This document shows positions 51,863 through 60,654 of a DNA stretch of 64,000 nt, piece by piece. Made by a program: the position numbers and the translations under genes. Position 1 is the stretch's first letter, and each line of letters begins with the position of its first letter. This DNA comes from UMGS1279 sp045540715 (lineage in GTDB: Bacteria > Bacillota > Clostridia > Oscillospirales > Acutalibacteraceae). Under the pieces are notes generated by a model. It was given only the letters and a program-made list of their open reading frames with translations. It ran no database searches and was not told the DNA's origin. Where the stretch lies: positions 62,001 through 126,000 of the forward strand of contig JAZQHT010000014.1 in assembly GCA_045540715.1 (NCBI GenBank), in the 5' to 3' direction.

Positions 51863-52618
51863 TTATTTTACCTCGCTTTCTGCACTGCGATCTTTATAAC
51901 AACCAAGTGGGTAATATGGAATCATTTTTTCGTCAATCCATTTTAGTGCATCAGATGGGCTCATACCCCAGTTGGTTGGGCAAGAAGAAACAACTTCTAC
52001 TAAAGAAAAGCCCTTGCCGTCAATTTGGTTTTGAAATGCCTTTTTAATGGCTTTTTTAGCATTTCTGATATTTTTAACGTTGTTAACTGTAACACGCTCT
52101 AAATATTCAGGTCCGTCAAGTTCTGATAACATTTCGCAAACCTTAATTGGAAAACCGCAATGATTTGTATCACGGCCATAGGGAGAGGTTTGTGTTACTT
52201 GACCGGGTAATGAGGTTGGAGCCATTTGGCCGCCTGTCATACCATAAATTGCGTTGTTAATAAAAATAATTGTAATGTTTTCGTTACGAGCAGCCGAATG
52301 AACGGTTTCTGCCATACCGATAGATGCTAAGTCGCCATCGCCTTGATATGTAAATACAATGTGGTTTTCGGGGTCAGCACGTTTAACACCTGTTGCAACT
52401 GCAGGAGCACGACCGTGAGCGGCTTCAATCATATCGCAATTAAAATAGTTATAAGCCATAACAGAGCAACCAACAGGTGCAATACCTATTGTTTTGCCTT
52501 CAATGCCAAGCTCGTCAATAACTTCTGCAACAAGGCGGTGAACAATACCGTGTGTGCAACCTGGGCAATAGTGCATTGGAACGTCTGTTAATGCGTGGGG
52601 TTTATCAAATACTACCAT
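51863..52618 (-). CDS. vorA: 2-oxoacid:ferredoxin oxidoreductase beta subunit (TPP-binding)
   Basis: A 251-residue subunit with MHYCPGCTHGIVHRLVAEVI, GDGDLASIGMAETVHSAARNENITIIFINNAIYGMTGGQ (TPP and Mg loop GDGD...N-N-x-YGMTGG) and VSSCPTNWGMSPS. The ATG overlaps the alpha-subunit stop (TAATG) and AAGGAG lies 11 bases upstream; the four-residue longer frame was rejected. Confidence 0.93.
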   Translation of the reverse strand: MVVFDKPHALTDVPMHYCPGCTHGIVHRLVAEVIDELGIEGKTIGIAPVGCSVMAYNYFNCDMIEAAHGRAPAVATGVKRADPENHIVFTYQGDGDLASIGMAETVHSAARNENITIIFINNAIYGMTGGQMAPTSLPGQVTQTSPYGRDTNHCGFPIKVCEMLSELDGPEYLERVTVNNVKNIRNAKKAIKKAFQNQIDGKGFSLVEVVSSCPTNWGMSPSDALKWIDEKMIPYYPLGCYKDRSAESEVK

Positions 52619-53682
52619 TATTTTGCACACTCCTTATTTACAGCAATAATTTTTTCTAATACTTCTTCGGGGCTAACTATCATACCGCCTGTACGGTTAC
52701 ATAAATATACGGGTTTTTGACAGTTGGTTGCAAGTTTTACGTCGTCAATCATTTGACCCATTGAAAGTTCAACAGAAATATATGCTTTTGCATTTTTAAC
52801 TGTTTTAGTAAATGGGGCAACAGGGAAAGGCCAAAGTGTAATTGGACGAATAAGACCTGCTTTAATACCCATTTTTCTTGCTTCGTTAATAGCATTTTTA
52901 GAAACACGAGAAGCAATACCAAAAGCAACTAAAACAATATCAGCGTCTTCTGTTAAATATTCTTCGTAAAGGGCTTCGGTTTCTTCAATTTTCTTATATC
53001 TTTCAAAACGCTCAAAGTTGGTTTTTTCTAACTCATCAGGAGAAAGGAATAAAGAGTTAACAATATTATGTTCTCTTTCCATTTTAGTTCCTGTGGTTGC
53101 CCAAGGTTTATCTACCTTTTCGCCTTCGCAGAAATCTAAAGAAACAGGTTCCATCATTTGACCCATTGTACCATCTGCTAAAATCATACTGGTCATTCTG
53201 TATTTATCGGCAAGTTCAAAACCTTTAACGGTAAGCTCTGCCATTTCTTGAACAGAGGCCGGAGCAAGAACAATCATTCTAAAGTCGCCGTGTCCGCCTG
53301 CTTTTGTTGCTTGATAATAATCGCTTTGAGATGGTTGAATACCACCTAGTCCCGGACCACCACGTTGAACGTTAACAACTAATGCAGGTAAATCTGCACC
53401 TGCTAAATAAGAAAGGCCTTCGCTTTTTAATGCAACACCCGGACTTGAAGAAGAGGTCATAACTCTTTTACCGGTGCTACTTACGCCGTAAACCATATTA
53501 ATAGCGGCAATTTCGCTTTCTGCTTGTAAAAAACAACCGCCAATTTTGGGCATCTTTTTTGCCATATAAGCGGCAATTTCGGTTTGTGGTGTGATTGGGT
53601 AACCAAAGTAATGGCGGCAACCTGCAAGAATTGCGGCTTCTGCTATTGCTTCATTTCCCTTCATTAAAACTTTATCTGCCAT
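52618..53682 (-). CDS. vorB: 2-oxoacid:ferredoxin oxidoreductase alpha subunit (VorB type)
   Basis: A 354-residue subunit: MKGNEAIAEAAILAGCRHYFGYPITPQTEIA, AESEIAAINMVYGVSSTGKRVMTSSSSPGVALKSEGLSYLA and NVQRGGPGLGGIQPSQSDYY are those of 2-oxoisovalerate-type oxidoreductases. VOR enzymes reversibly join branched acyl-CoA and CO2 to 2-oxo acids with reduced ferredoxin. Specificity for branched substrates is inferred from the family branch and the operon. Confidence 0.92.
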   Translation of the reverse strand: MADKVLMKGNEAIAEAAILAGCRHYFGYPITPQTEIAAYMAKKMPKIGGCFLQAESEIAAINMVYGVSSTGKRVMTSSSSPGVALKSEGLSYLAGADLPALVVNVQRGGPGLGGIQPSQSDYYQATKAGGHGDFRMIVLAPASVQEMAELTVKGFELADKYRMTSMILADGTMGQMMEPVSLDFCEGEKVDKPWATTGTKMEREHNIVNSLFLSPDELEKTNFERFERYKKIEETEALYEEYLTEDADIVLVAFGIASRVSKNAINEARKMGIKAGLIRPITLWPFPVAPFTKTVKNAKAYISVELSMGQMIDDVKLATNCQKPVYLCNRTGGMIVSPEEVLEKIIAVNKECAK

Positions 53683-53689
53683 TTTTACA

Positions 53690-53896
53690 CTACCTTTCTA
53701 CCTTAATAATGCAGTCGGGACACATCATTGCGCAAGCTGCACAGCCAACACAAGCGGCCTCGTCGGTAATTTCTGCGGGGTGGTGTCCTTTTTTGTTGAT
53801 TTTGTCCATTGCAAGTTTAATTAAACCTTTAGGACAAGCCTCAACACAAAGGGCGCAACCTTTACATTTGTCGGTTTTAAACGTTAATTTTGCCAT
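53690..53896 (-). CDS. vorD: 2-oxoacid:ferredoxin oxidoreductase delta subunit (2[4Fe-4S])
   Basis: A 68-residue ferredoxin with two CxxCxxCxxxC-type sites, CKGCALCVEACPKG and CVGCAACAMMCPD. It passes electrons to and from the TPP-bearing subunits. GGGGAG before the ATG. First of the four oxidoreductase genes. Confidence 0.92.
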   Translation of the reverse strand: MAKLTFKTDKCKGCALCVEACPKGLIKLAMDKINKKGHHPAEITDEAACVGCAACAMMCPDCIIKVER

Positions 53897-53918
53897 AAGT
53901 TTCTCCCCTTATATAAAG

Positions 53919-54581
53919 TTATATAACTGTTTTTTGTAACTTTAACGGAACAAGATTTTCTATTTTTTCTTTTAGTTCGTCATAAAGTTCTTCTTTAACT
54001 GTTGTAAAGGCAATTTTTAAGCCGGTTTTTTCTGACAGCTCTTTTGCAATTTCTACACTGCTTAAAAGGTCTTCTTTTGTGGTTTCTTTACCCAAATTAG
54101 AATTATTAATAAGCCCTGTAAAGCGCATTTTAGAAGCAATTTCAATTTCGTTTAATACTTCTATTAAACTTTCAGTATCTCTTGTAAGCGGTCTAAAAGT
54201 ATTAATTACAAACAACATTTCGTAATCGTTTTCTTGCTTTAGCGCTTCACTTAAACGCCCAATAGCAAGTGCTCCTCTATCGTCGCCGCCAACGTCTATA
54301 ATTGCTTTCAAGGTTTTATCGTGAATTAAACTATAAACGTCGCTTGGCATTGAGGGTATATCAACGTTACTGTTAGCATATTCTGAACAAATAAGCCTAA
54401 TGCCGTCTTTTTTGAAAATTTCTTCGCTGTCTTTGGTTCTAAAATATGGGTTAACTATATCCAGGTCGGCAATTGCTACGTTATCGTACTGTTTTTTCAG
54501 ATCGTACGCCAAGTTTACAGCGATATTGGTTTTGCCGCTGCCATAGTGCCCCATAATAAGTGTAATTCTTTTATATTTCAT
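53919..54581 (-). CDS. P-loop ATPase (ParA/MinD/CobQ-like) in the oxidoreductase operon
   Basis: A 220-residue NTPase with LIMGHYGSGKTNIAVNLAYDL (Walker A GHYGSGKT), ADLDIVNPYFRTKDSEEIF (Walker A-prime/switch) and IIDVGGDDRGALAIGRLS (Walker B DVGGDD). Related to the MinD/Mrp group, which can load clusters or regulate. It has no cysteine pair like Mrp. It is retained between the acyl-CoA ligase and VOR subunits, so a role in their assembly or control is plausible. The start is two bases after the ligase stop without a clear site, suggesting translational coupling. Confidence 0.75.
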   Translation of the reverse strand: MKYKRITLIMGHYGSGKTNIAVNLAYDLKKQYDNVAIADLDIVNPYFRTKDSEEIFKKDGIRLICSEYANSNVDIPSMPSDVYSLIHDKTLKAIIDVGGDDRGALAIGRLSEALKQENDYEMLFVINTFRPLTRDTESLIEVLNEIEIASKMRFTGLINNSNLGKETTKEDLLSSVEIAKELSEKTGLKIAFTTVKEELYDELKEKIENLVPLKLQKTVI

Positions 54582-54583
54582 AA

Positions 54584-56872
54584 TTATAACAGATTTCTTT
54601 GAATTTTGCCGCTTACAGTTTTTGGTAAGCTCTCTTTAAATTCAACAATTCTAGGATATTTATAAGGTGCGGTTTTTTCTTTAACGTAGGTTTGAATTTC
54701 TTTTTTAAGTTCATCGGTGCCTGCTGTTCCTTTAACTAGAACAACACTCGCTTTAACAATTTGTCCGCGAACTTCATCGGGAACTGCAGAAACACCGCAT
54801 TCAAGTACGTAAGGAAGTTCCATAATAACGCTTTCAATTTCAAATGGGCCAATGCGGTAGCCTGAAGACTTAATAACGTCGTCAACGCGGCCAACGTACC
54901 AATAAAATCCGTCTTCATCGCGCCAAGCGGTATCGCCTGTGTGATAATAGCCGTCGTGCCAAACTTCGTCGGTCTTTTCTTTGTCGTTATAATAACCGGT
55001 AAATAATCCCGGTGGAACACCCTCTTTAAGGTTAATTACAATTTCGCCGGCTTCACCAGAAGGTGTTGGGTTACCATCTGCATCCATAAGTTCAACGTTA
55101 TAAATTGGAGCAGATTTACCCATAGAGCCAATTTTATGACTAGCGCCTACCATATTACCAATAATCATGGTGCTTTCGGTTTGACCAAAGCCCTCGATAA
55201 TTTGAAGTCCCGTTGCTTTTTCAAATTGACGGTAAACTTCGGGGTTTAGCGCTTCACCCGCGGTTGTCATATGCTTAACAGATGAAAAATCGTAATTATT
55301 AATATCTTGCTTAACCATCATTCTAAGCATTGTTGGAGGTGCACAGAAGGTGGTTATTTTATATTTAGAGAACATTGGTAAAATATCGGCCGCATCAAAA
55401 CGGTCAAAGTCGTAAACAAAGATTGCGCCTTCGCATAACCATTGTCCGTACATTTTACCCCACATTGCTTTTGCCCAACCTGTATCTGAAATGGTAAAGT
55501 GAAGACCATTTGGATCAACGTTGTGCCAATATCTTGCAGTGTGGAAATGTCCTAATGGGTATTTATAGTTATGAACTGCAATTTTGGGATAGCCGCTTGT
55601 CCCCGAAGTAAAATACATAAGCATTGTATCTTCGCCACAAGGTGCATCTTTAGTTCTATTATAGTGGGTTGAATATAAGGTATATTCTTCGTCAAAGTTA
55701 CGCCAACCGTCTCTTTGTTTACCAACTATAATTTTATTAATCATACCATCGTAATTTTTTAGTGCTTCATCAACCTTATCGGCAGCACCGTCTTCACTGG
55801 TACAAATAATTGAGGTAATACCTGCTGAACGAAAACGATATTCATAATCGTGTTCTTTAAGTTGGCTTGTTGCAGGAATTGCAATAGCGCCTAGTTTATT
55901 AAGGCCTAACATACTAAACCAGAACTGATAGTGACGTTTAAGTACAAGTAAAACTCTGTCGCCTTTCTTTATACCTAAAGATTTAAAATAGTTAGCGCAT
56001 TGGTTAGATGCCTTTTTCATATCTTTAAAGGTAAAACGACGTTCTTGCTTATCTTTAGAAACGTGTAACATTGCAAGTTTATTAGGCTCTTTTGAAGCCA
56101 TTTCGTCAATAAGGTCAAATGCAAAGTTAAATTTATCGGTGTTCTTAAACTCAATTTTTGTGGGAGTACCGTTTTCGTTTTCTTCCGTATCAATAAACTT
56201 ACGATAAATTCTTTCTTCGGTATCTTTTAAACCTTTTGTATTTAAAGGCACTGCCTTTACGGGTGTAAGTTCTGGAATTGGTTCGCCCGTTGGGTTTAAA
56301 ACAATAGCATAGAAAATACAATCCTTACCGCCTGTTGCAATCATACCGTGAGGTGTATCACTATCGAAATAAATGCTATCTCCGGGTCCTAAAATTTCTC
56401 TATGCTCGCCAATTTGAACAAGCAAGTTACCTTCAACAACAATATCGCACTCCTGACCTTCGTGGGTGGTTAGTTCAATATCTCTGTTTTCGGCAGTTTC
56501 GTCGTAAATGCTTCTAACGTAAAGGGGCTCTGCAATACGGTTTTGAAAAGAATAAGCTAGGTTAAAATATGTCATACCGTGTGCTTGAGCAATTTTTTGA
56601 CCCTGTCCGTTTTTAGTAACGGTATAGCTTTTAAGTTTTGGGCTATAACCTTCGATAATATCGGTTACGTTAACGCTTAATGCTAAGGCACAACGATAAA
56701 TAAAGGCAAAGTTAAGATCACTCTTACCCTCTTCACAAAGCAAATATTCATCTACCGTAACGCCTGTTTTTGCCGCCATTTCAGTTGGGGTAAGACCTTC
56801 AATTTCGCGAAGCTCTTTAATACGGCCGGCCATTTCCTTAATTTTAAAATCAAGTCCTGTAATTTGTTCCAT
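54584..56872 (-). CDS. XRE-HTH / cupin / AMP-forming acyl-CoA synthetase fusion (Val T-box)
   Basis: A 762-residue protein with three parts: an XRE-type HTH (about residues 12-66, IKELREIEGLTPTEMAAKTGVTVDEYLLCEEG), a cupin_2 sensor (about 110-190, with LTTHEGQECDIVVEGNLLVQIGEH and GDSIYFDSDTPHG), and an acyl-CoA synthetase of the ACSM/medium-chain type (250-762: P-loop FTSGTSGYPK at 421-430, GFGQTE at 561-566, hinge GRVDDVIKSSGYRIGP at 661-676, catalytic K756 in SGKIQR). The first two parts usually form a separate regulator; here they are joined to the enzyme. Relatives prefer short or branched acids such as 2-methylbutyrate. First gene of the VOR-IlvE operon, and about 60% like the paralogue at 57.3 kb by eye. 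Confidence 0.9.
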   Translation of the reverse strand: MEQITGLDFKIKEMAGRIKELREIEGLTPTEMAAKTGVTVDEYLLCEEGKSDLNFAFIYRCALALSVNVTDIIEGYSPKLKSYTVTKNGQGQKIAQAHGMTYFNLAYSFQNRIAEPLYVRSIYDETAENRDIELTTHEGQECDIVVEGNLLVQIGEHREILGPGDSIYFDSDTPHGMIATGGKDCIFYAIVLNPTGEPIPELTPVKAVPLNTKGLKDTEERIYRKFIDTEENENGTPTKIEFKNTDKFNFAFDLIDEMASKEPNKLAMLHVSKDKQERRFTFKDMKKASNQCANYFKSLGIKKGDRVLLVLKRHYQFWFSMLGLNKLGAIAIPATSQLKEHDYEYRFRSAGITSIICTSEDGAADKVDEALKNYDGMINKIIVGKQRDGWRNFDEEYTLYSTHYNRTKDAPCGEDTMLMYFTSGTSGYPKIAVHNYKYPLGHFHTARYWHNVDPNGLHFTISDTGWAKAMWGKMYGQWLCEGAIFVYDFDRFDAADILPMFSKYKITTFCAPPTMLRMMVKQDINNYDFSSVKHMTTAGEALNPEVYRQFEKATGLQIIEGFGQTESTMIIGNMVGASHKIGSMGKSAPIYNVELMDADGNPTPSGEAGEIVINLKEGVPPGLFTGYYNDKEKTDEVWHDGYYHTGDTAWRDEDGFYWYVGRVDDVIKSSGYRIGPFEIESVIMELPYVLECGVSAVPDEVRGQIVKASVVLVKGTAGTDELKKEIQTYVKEKTAPYKYPRIVEFKESLPKTVSGKIQRNLL

Positions 56873-56903
56873 AGTAAGTACTCTTTCCTTTTTCTTTTGG
56901 GAC

Positions 56904-57177
56904 TAAAAAAACTCGTCCCAAAGTTATTGCTTTGAGACGAGTGTGAATATTTCATACCCGCGGTACCACTCAAATTGCAAGAATAATCTTGCCACTCTCG
57001 GAATCTAACAATTCCTATGTCTTAACGCGACAACACGGGAAGATTCTACTAAAGATAAACTTGTTCTTTCTTCCGGCTTAGAAGCTACAACATAAATTTT
57101 TCACCATTGGCTTGCACCCACCGCCAACTCTCTAAAGGTTACTAATAAATATGCCCTCTTCGTCAAAGCTTTTAACG
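56904..57177 (-). ncRNA. T-box leader, specifier read as GUA (Val)
   Basis: Leader of the XRE-cupin-ligase/VOR/IlvE operon. T-box core GAGTGGTACCGCGGG (about 56957-56972), terminator ACTCGTCCCAAAG / CTTTGAGACGAGT (56911-56942) and a T-run. Stem I contains AGAGAG and GGCGGTGGGTGCAAGCC. The base pairs GAAG/CTTC and CATA/TATG enclose a 3' loop TT-GTA-G, so the specifier is GUA at 57086-57088. UUG (Leu), one register earlier, is the alternative reading. Confidence 0.8.
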
Positions 57178-57183
57178 GACTAT

Positions 57184-57212
57184 ATTCTAACATAACTTTG
57201 TAAAACTGTCAA
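57184..57212 (-). promoter_or_regulatory. promoter of the Val T-box operon
   Basis: On the minus strand TTGACA (57207-57212), 17 bases, TAGAAT (57184-57189). Confidence 0.8.
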
Positions 57213-57266
57213 CTTTTTTTAACAAATTTCTTTTTAAAGGTACGAAAATTAAGTTATATTATATAA

Positions 57267-59534
57267 TTATAATTTATTTCTTTGGATTTTGCCGCTAATA
57301 GTTTTAGGTAATTCATCCTTAAATACCACAATTCTTGGGTATTTATAAGGAGCAGTGTGGCTTTTAACGTAGTCTTGAATTTCTTTTTTAAGTGCATCTG
57401 TGCCTTCTGTTCCCTTGGTTAAAACAATGCTTGCTTTAACAACCTGACCGCGAATTTCATCGGGAGCGGCAGATACACCGCACTCTACAACGTAAGGAAG
57501 TTCCATAATAACGCTTTCAATTTCAAATGGGCCAATGCGGTATCCAGAAGATTTGATAACGTCGTCAATACGGCTAACGTACCAGAAATATCCGTCTTCA
57601 TCGCGCCAAGCGGTATCGCCTGTGTGATACATATTATCATAAACGGCATCGTCGGTTTTTTCTTTATCTAGATAATATTCTTTAAACAATCCGCAAGGAA
57701 CACCATCTTTAAGTCTAACAACGATTTCGCCAACTTCACCAGTGGCCACCGGTTTGCCCTCGGGGTCAACAATTTCGATATCGTATTGAGGAGAAGCTTT
57801 ACCCATTGAACCAATTTTGGGCACTGTGCCGCAAAGGTTTGCAATTGTAAGGGTGGTTTCGGTTTGGCCAAAGCCTTCCATAATTTCAAGACCTGTTTTT
57901 TCTTTAAAAAGCTTGAAAACTTCGGGGTTTAAGGCTTCACCTGCGGTGGTCATATGATGAATTGAAGATAGGTCGTATTTAGATAAATCGCCGCGGCATA
58001 GCATACGAAGCATTGTAGGTGGTGCGCAGAAGGTTGTGATTTGATATTTAGCGAACATTGGTAAGATTTCGTTTTCGTCAAAACGGTCAAAATCGTAAAC
58101 AAAAACTGCACCCTCGCATAGCCATTGACCGTAAAGTTTGCCCCACAAAGATTTGCCCCAGCCGGTATCTGAAATTGTAAGGTGCAAGCCTTCTCTTTCG
58201 CAACAATGCCAATATTTTGCGGTTACAAAATGCCCTAAGGCGTAGGTATGTTTATGCGCCGCCATTTTAGGATTACCTGTTGTGCCCGAAGTAAAGAACA
58301 TTAAGGCAATGTCATCACCAGCGGACGCATCTTCTTCTCTAACAAGTTTACGAGAGAATAGCTTGTATTCTTCATCAAAATTATGCCAATTTTCTTTTTC
58401 GCCACCAACTAAAACAAGGTTTTTAACTGTTGGACATTTTTTTGCGGCAGCTTCAGCAATATCTGCGGTATCGCCGTCTGCAGTACAAATAATGGTTGAA
58501 ACGCCTGCAGAGTTATATCTATACTCAAAATCGTGTTCTTTAAGTTGGTTGGTTGCAGGAATTGCAATTGCGCCTAATTTATGTAAGGCTACCATACAGA
58601 ACCAGAATTGATAATGGCGTTTTAATACAAGCATAACTCTGTCGCCTTTTTTTACACCTAAAGATTTTAGATAGTTTGCAGTTTGGTTTGATGCATCTTT
58701 TATATCTTTAAATGTAAAGCGACGTTCGTTTTTGTTTTTATCTAAATGAAGCATTGCAAGTTTATCAGGGTATTTTCTTGCAATTCCATCCACTACGTCA
58801 AAGCCAAAGTTAAAGCTTTCGGTGTTTTTAAATTTAATATCTTGTAAAGCGCCGTTTTCGTCTTCAACTGTTTCAACAAACTTTTCGCAAATTAATTTAG
58901 AGGTTGTTTTAGCCGCTGCAATTGTTTTTGAAACAGCCTTTTCTTCAGTATCTTCACCGGGAAGTACAACTGCACAGAAAACGCAGTCTTTGCCGTCAAC
59001 AGCCATCATACCGTGAGGTGTTGAAGAATCGTAATAAATGCTGTCGCCTTCTTCTAAAACTTCAGTGTGGTTACCAATTTGAACCTTTAATTTACCCTCT
59101 AAAACAAGGTCGAACTCTTGACCGCTATGGGTTGCAAGTTGCAAGGGTTTATTTTGTTGCTCGGCTGAATATTCGTATTTAACGTAATACGGTTCTGCAA
59201 TTTTATTTCTGAATTTTGGCGCTAGGTTTCTAATATCAATACCGTCTTCTTTAGCGGTTGCTTGACCCATGCCTTTTCTTGTAACGGTATATCTTGAAAG
59301 GTTTGCACTTTTACCTTCTAATAGTTCGGTAAGTTCAACGTCAAATTCTAAAGAACATTTATGAATAAAGGAAAAAGGTATGTCGGCTTTGCCGCCTTCA
59401 TATTCTAAATACTGCTCTAAACTTACTTCGGTTTTTTGGGCCATTTCTTCTACTGTATAGCCCATAATTTCACGCATCTCCTTAATTCGAGAAGCAATCT
59501 CCGAAAGGCGTAGCATTGCTGTATTTGTGTCCAT
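57267..59534 (-). CDS. XRE-HTH / cupin / AMP-forming acyl-CoA synthetase fusion (Ile T-box)
   Basis: A 755-residue paralogue of the neighbouring ligase with the same order: XRE HTH (about 10-65), cupin (about 108-185, LATHSGQEFDLVLEGKLKVQIGNH, GDSIYYDSSTPHGM) and acyl-CoA synthetase (245-755, FTSGTTGNPKMAAH, GFGQTE, GRxDDVIKSSGYRIGP-type hinge with SRIDDVIKSSGYRIGP, catalytic K749 in SGKIQRNKL). The hinge begins S-R rather than G-R. AAAGGAG precedes the ATG. It appears to be a single-gene unit; its product probably activates the isoleucine precursor acid (2-methylbutyrate), inferred from the leader. Confidence 0.9.
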   Translation of the reverse strand: MDTNTAMLRLSEIASRIKEMREIMGYTVEEMAQKTEVSLEQYLEYEGGKADIPFSFIHKCSLEFDVELTELLEGKSANLSRYTVTRKGMGQATAKEDGIDIRNLAPKFRNKIAEPYYVKYEYSAEQQNKPLQLATHSGQEFDLVLEGKLKVQIGNHTEVLEEGDSIYYDSSTPHGMMAVDGKDCVFCAVVLPGEDTEEKAVSKTIAAAKTTSKLICEKFVETVEDENGALQDIKFKNTESFNFGFDVVDGIARKYPDKLAMLHLDKNKNERRFTFKDIKDASNQTANYLKSLGVKKGDRVMLVLKRHYQFWFCMVALHKLGAIAIPATNQLKEHDFEYRYNSAGVSTIICTADGDTADIAEAAAKKCPTVKNLVLVGGEKENWHNFDEEYKLFSRKLVREEDASAGDDIALMFFTSGTTGNPKMAAHKHTYALGHFVTAKYWHCCEREGLHLTISDTGWGKSLWGKLYGQWLCEGAVFVYDFDRFDENEILPMFAKYQITTFCAPPTMLRMLCRGDLSKYDLSSIHHMTTAGEALNPEVFKLFKEKTGLEIMEGFGQTETTLTIANLCGTVPKIGSMGKASPQYDIEIVDPEGKPVATGEVGEIVVRLKDGVPCGLFKEYYLDKEKTDDAVYDNMYHTGDTAWRDEDGYFWYVSRIDDVIKSSGYRIGPFEIESVIMELPYVVECGVSAAPDEIRGQVVKASIVLTKGTEGTDALKKEIQDYVKSHTAPYKYPRIVVFKDELPKTISGKIQRNKL

Positions 59535-59566
59535 TTTTCATCTCTCCTTTAAAAATTTGTTTTTAA

Positions 59567-59843
59567 AAAATAAAAAACTCGTCTCAAATTTCTTTGAGAC
59601 GAGTTGAATTTCATCATACCCGCGGTACCACTCAAATTGCAAGAAAATCTTGCCACTCTCGGAATCTATCAATTCCTATGCCTTAACGCAGCAATCACGA
59701 GAAGCATCTACTTGAAAAAATCTTTCGGGCTTCCGGCTCGGAAGTGATAGGTCTTTTAGCCCATTTGCTATCGGCTCACACCATCCGCCGACTCTCTGAA
59801 AACAAATAAAACTGACCGTCTTCGTCACAGCCTTTATTCATTT
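59567..59843 (-). ncRNA. T-box leader, specifier read as AUC (Ile)
   Basis: T-box core GAGTGGTACCGCGGG (about 59619-59634) and terminator ACTCGTCTCAAA / TTTGAGACGAGT (59578-59605) before a T-run. Stem I has AGAGAG and GGCGGATGGTGTGAGCC; the helices GAAG/CTTC and GGTC/GACC, TTTTA/TAAAA leave CT-ATC-A, so the specifier is AUC at 59746-59748. The antiterminator half is nearly the same as in the Val leader, so the whole transcription unit seems to have been duplicated. Confidence 0.85.
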
Positions 59844-59849
59844 TTTGAT

Positions 59850-59878
59850 ATTTTAGCACCTTAAACCTGCCTTGTCAA
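59850..59878 (-). promoter_or_regulatory. promoter of the Ile T-box gene
   Basis: On the minus strand TTGACA (59873-59878), 17 bases, TAAAAT (59850-59855). Confidence 0.8.
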
Positions 59879-59914
59879 TAGATTTTTTAAAAAAATTTTT
59901 TCTTTTTAAGTTTA

Positions 59915-59943
59915 TTGCACTTACGCTGTTTTTATGATATATT
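59915..59943 (+). promoter_or_regulatory. promoter of the ung-mnmE-mnmG-rsmG unit
   Basis: TTGCAC (59915-59920), 17 bases, TATATT (59938-59943). Divergent from the Ile T-box promoter. Confidence 0.65.
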
Positions 59944-59984
59944 AAAATATTATAAGATAAATATTATTATGGGAGGTGTTTTTT

Positions 59985-60653
59985 ATGGTTAATATCGGCA
60001 ACGACTGGGATGAAATTTTAGCTGACGAGTGGCAAAAACCTTATTATTTAAAGCTTAGACAGTTTTTAAAACAAGAGTATTCAACTAAAACCATTTACCC
60101 AAAAGCTACTGATATTTTTAACGCCTTAAAATACACCCCTTATAAAAACGTTAAGTGCGTAATAATTGGACAAGACCCATATCATGGACCAAATCAGGCG
60201 CACGGGCTTTGCTTTTCGGTTAAAAGGCCAACCCCACCGCCACCTTCACTTAAAAATATTTTTAAAGAATATGAAGACGATTTAGGACTAAAAGCCCCAA
60301 AAGATAATGGCGAACTAACGGCTTGGGCAAAAAACGGCGTACTTATGCTTAACACCCTTTTAACCGTTAGAAGTGGCGAACCTATGAGTCATAAAGGGTT
60401 AGGTTGGGAAAAGGTAACCGACAGAATTATTTATGAAATTAATAAAAAAGACAGCCCCGTTGTGTTTATTTTATGGGGGCGCCCTGCCGCAAAAAAGGCA
60501 GAGATTATTACAAACCCAAAGCACCTTAAGCTTTTTTCGGTGCATCCAAGTCCACTTTCTGCATTTGGCGGATTTTTTGGGTCTAAACCATTTTCTAAAG
60601 CAAACGACTATTTAATTTCTAATAACATTACACCAATAGATTGGAAGTTATAA
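59985..60653 (+). CDS. ung: uracil-DNA glycosylase, family 1
   Basis: A 222-residue DNA repair enzyme: VKCVIIGQDPYHGPNQAHGLCFSV (water-activating Asp and uracil pocket), GVLMLNTLLTVRSGEPMSHKGLGWE and the Leu-loop HPSPLSAFGGFFGSKPFSKAN. It removes uracil from DNA. The ATG at 59985 has GGGAGG eight bases upstream; the GTG at 59976 sits in that site. The stop is one base before mnmE. Confidence 0.95.
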   Translation: MVNIGNDWDEILADEWQKPYYLKLRQFLKQEYSTKTIYPKATDIFNALKYTPYKNVKCVIIGQDPYHGPNQAHGLCFSVKRPTPPPPSLKNIFKEYEDDLGLKAPKDNGELTAWAKNGVLMLNTLLTVRSGEPMSHKGLGWEKVTDRIIYEINKKDSPVVFILWGRPAAKKAEIITNPKHLKLFSVHPSPLSAFGGFFGSKPFSKANDYLISNNITPIDWKL

Positions 60654-60654
60654 A

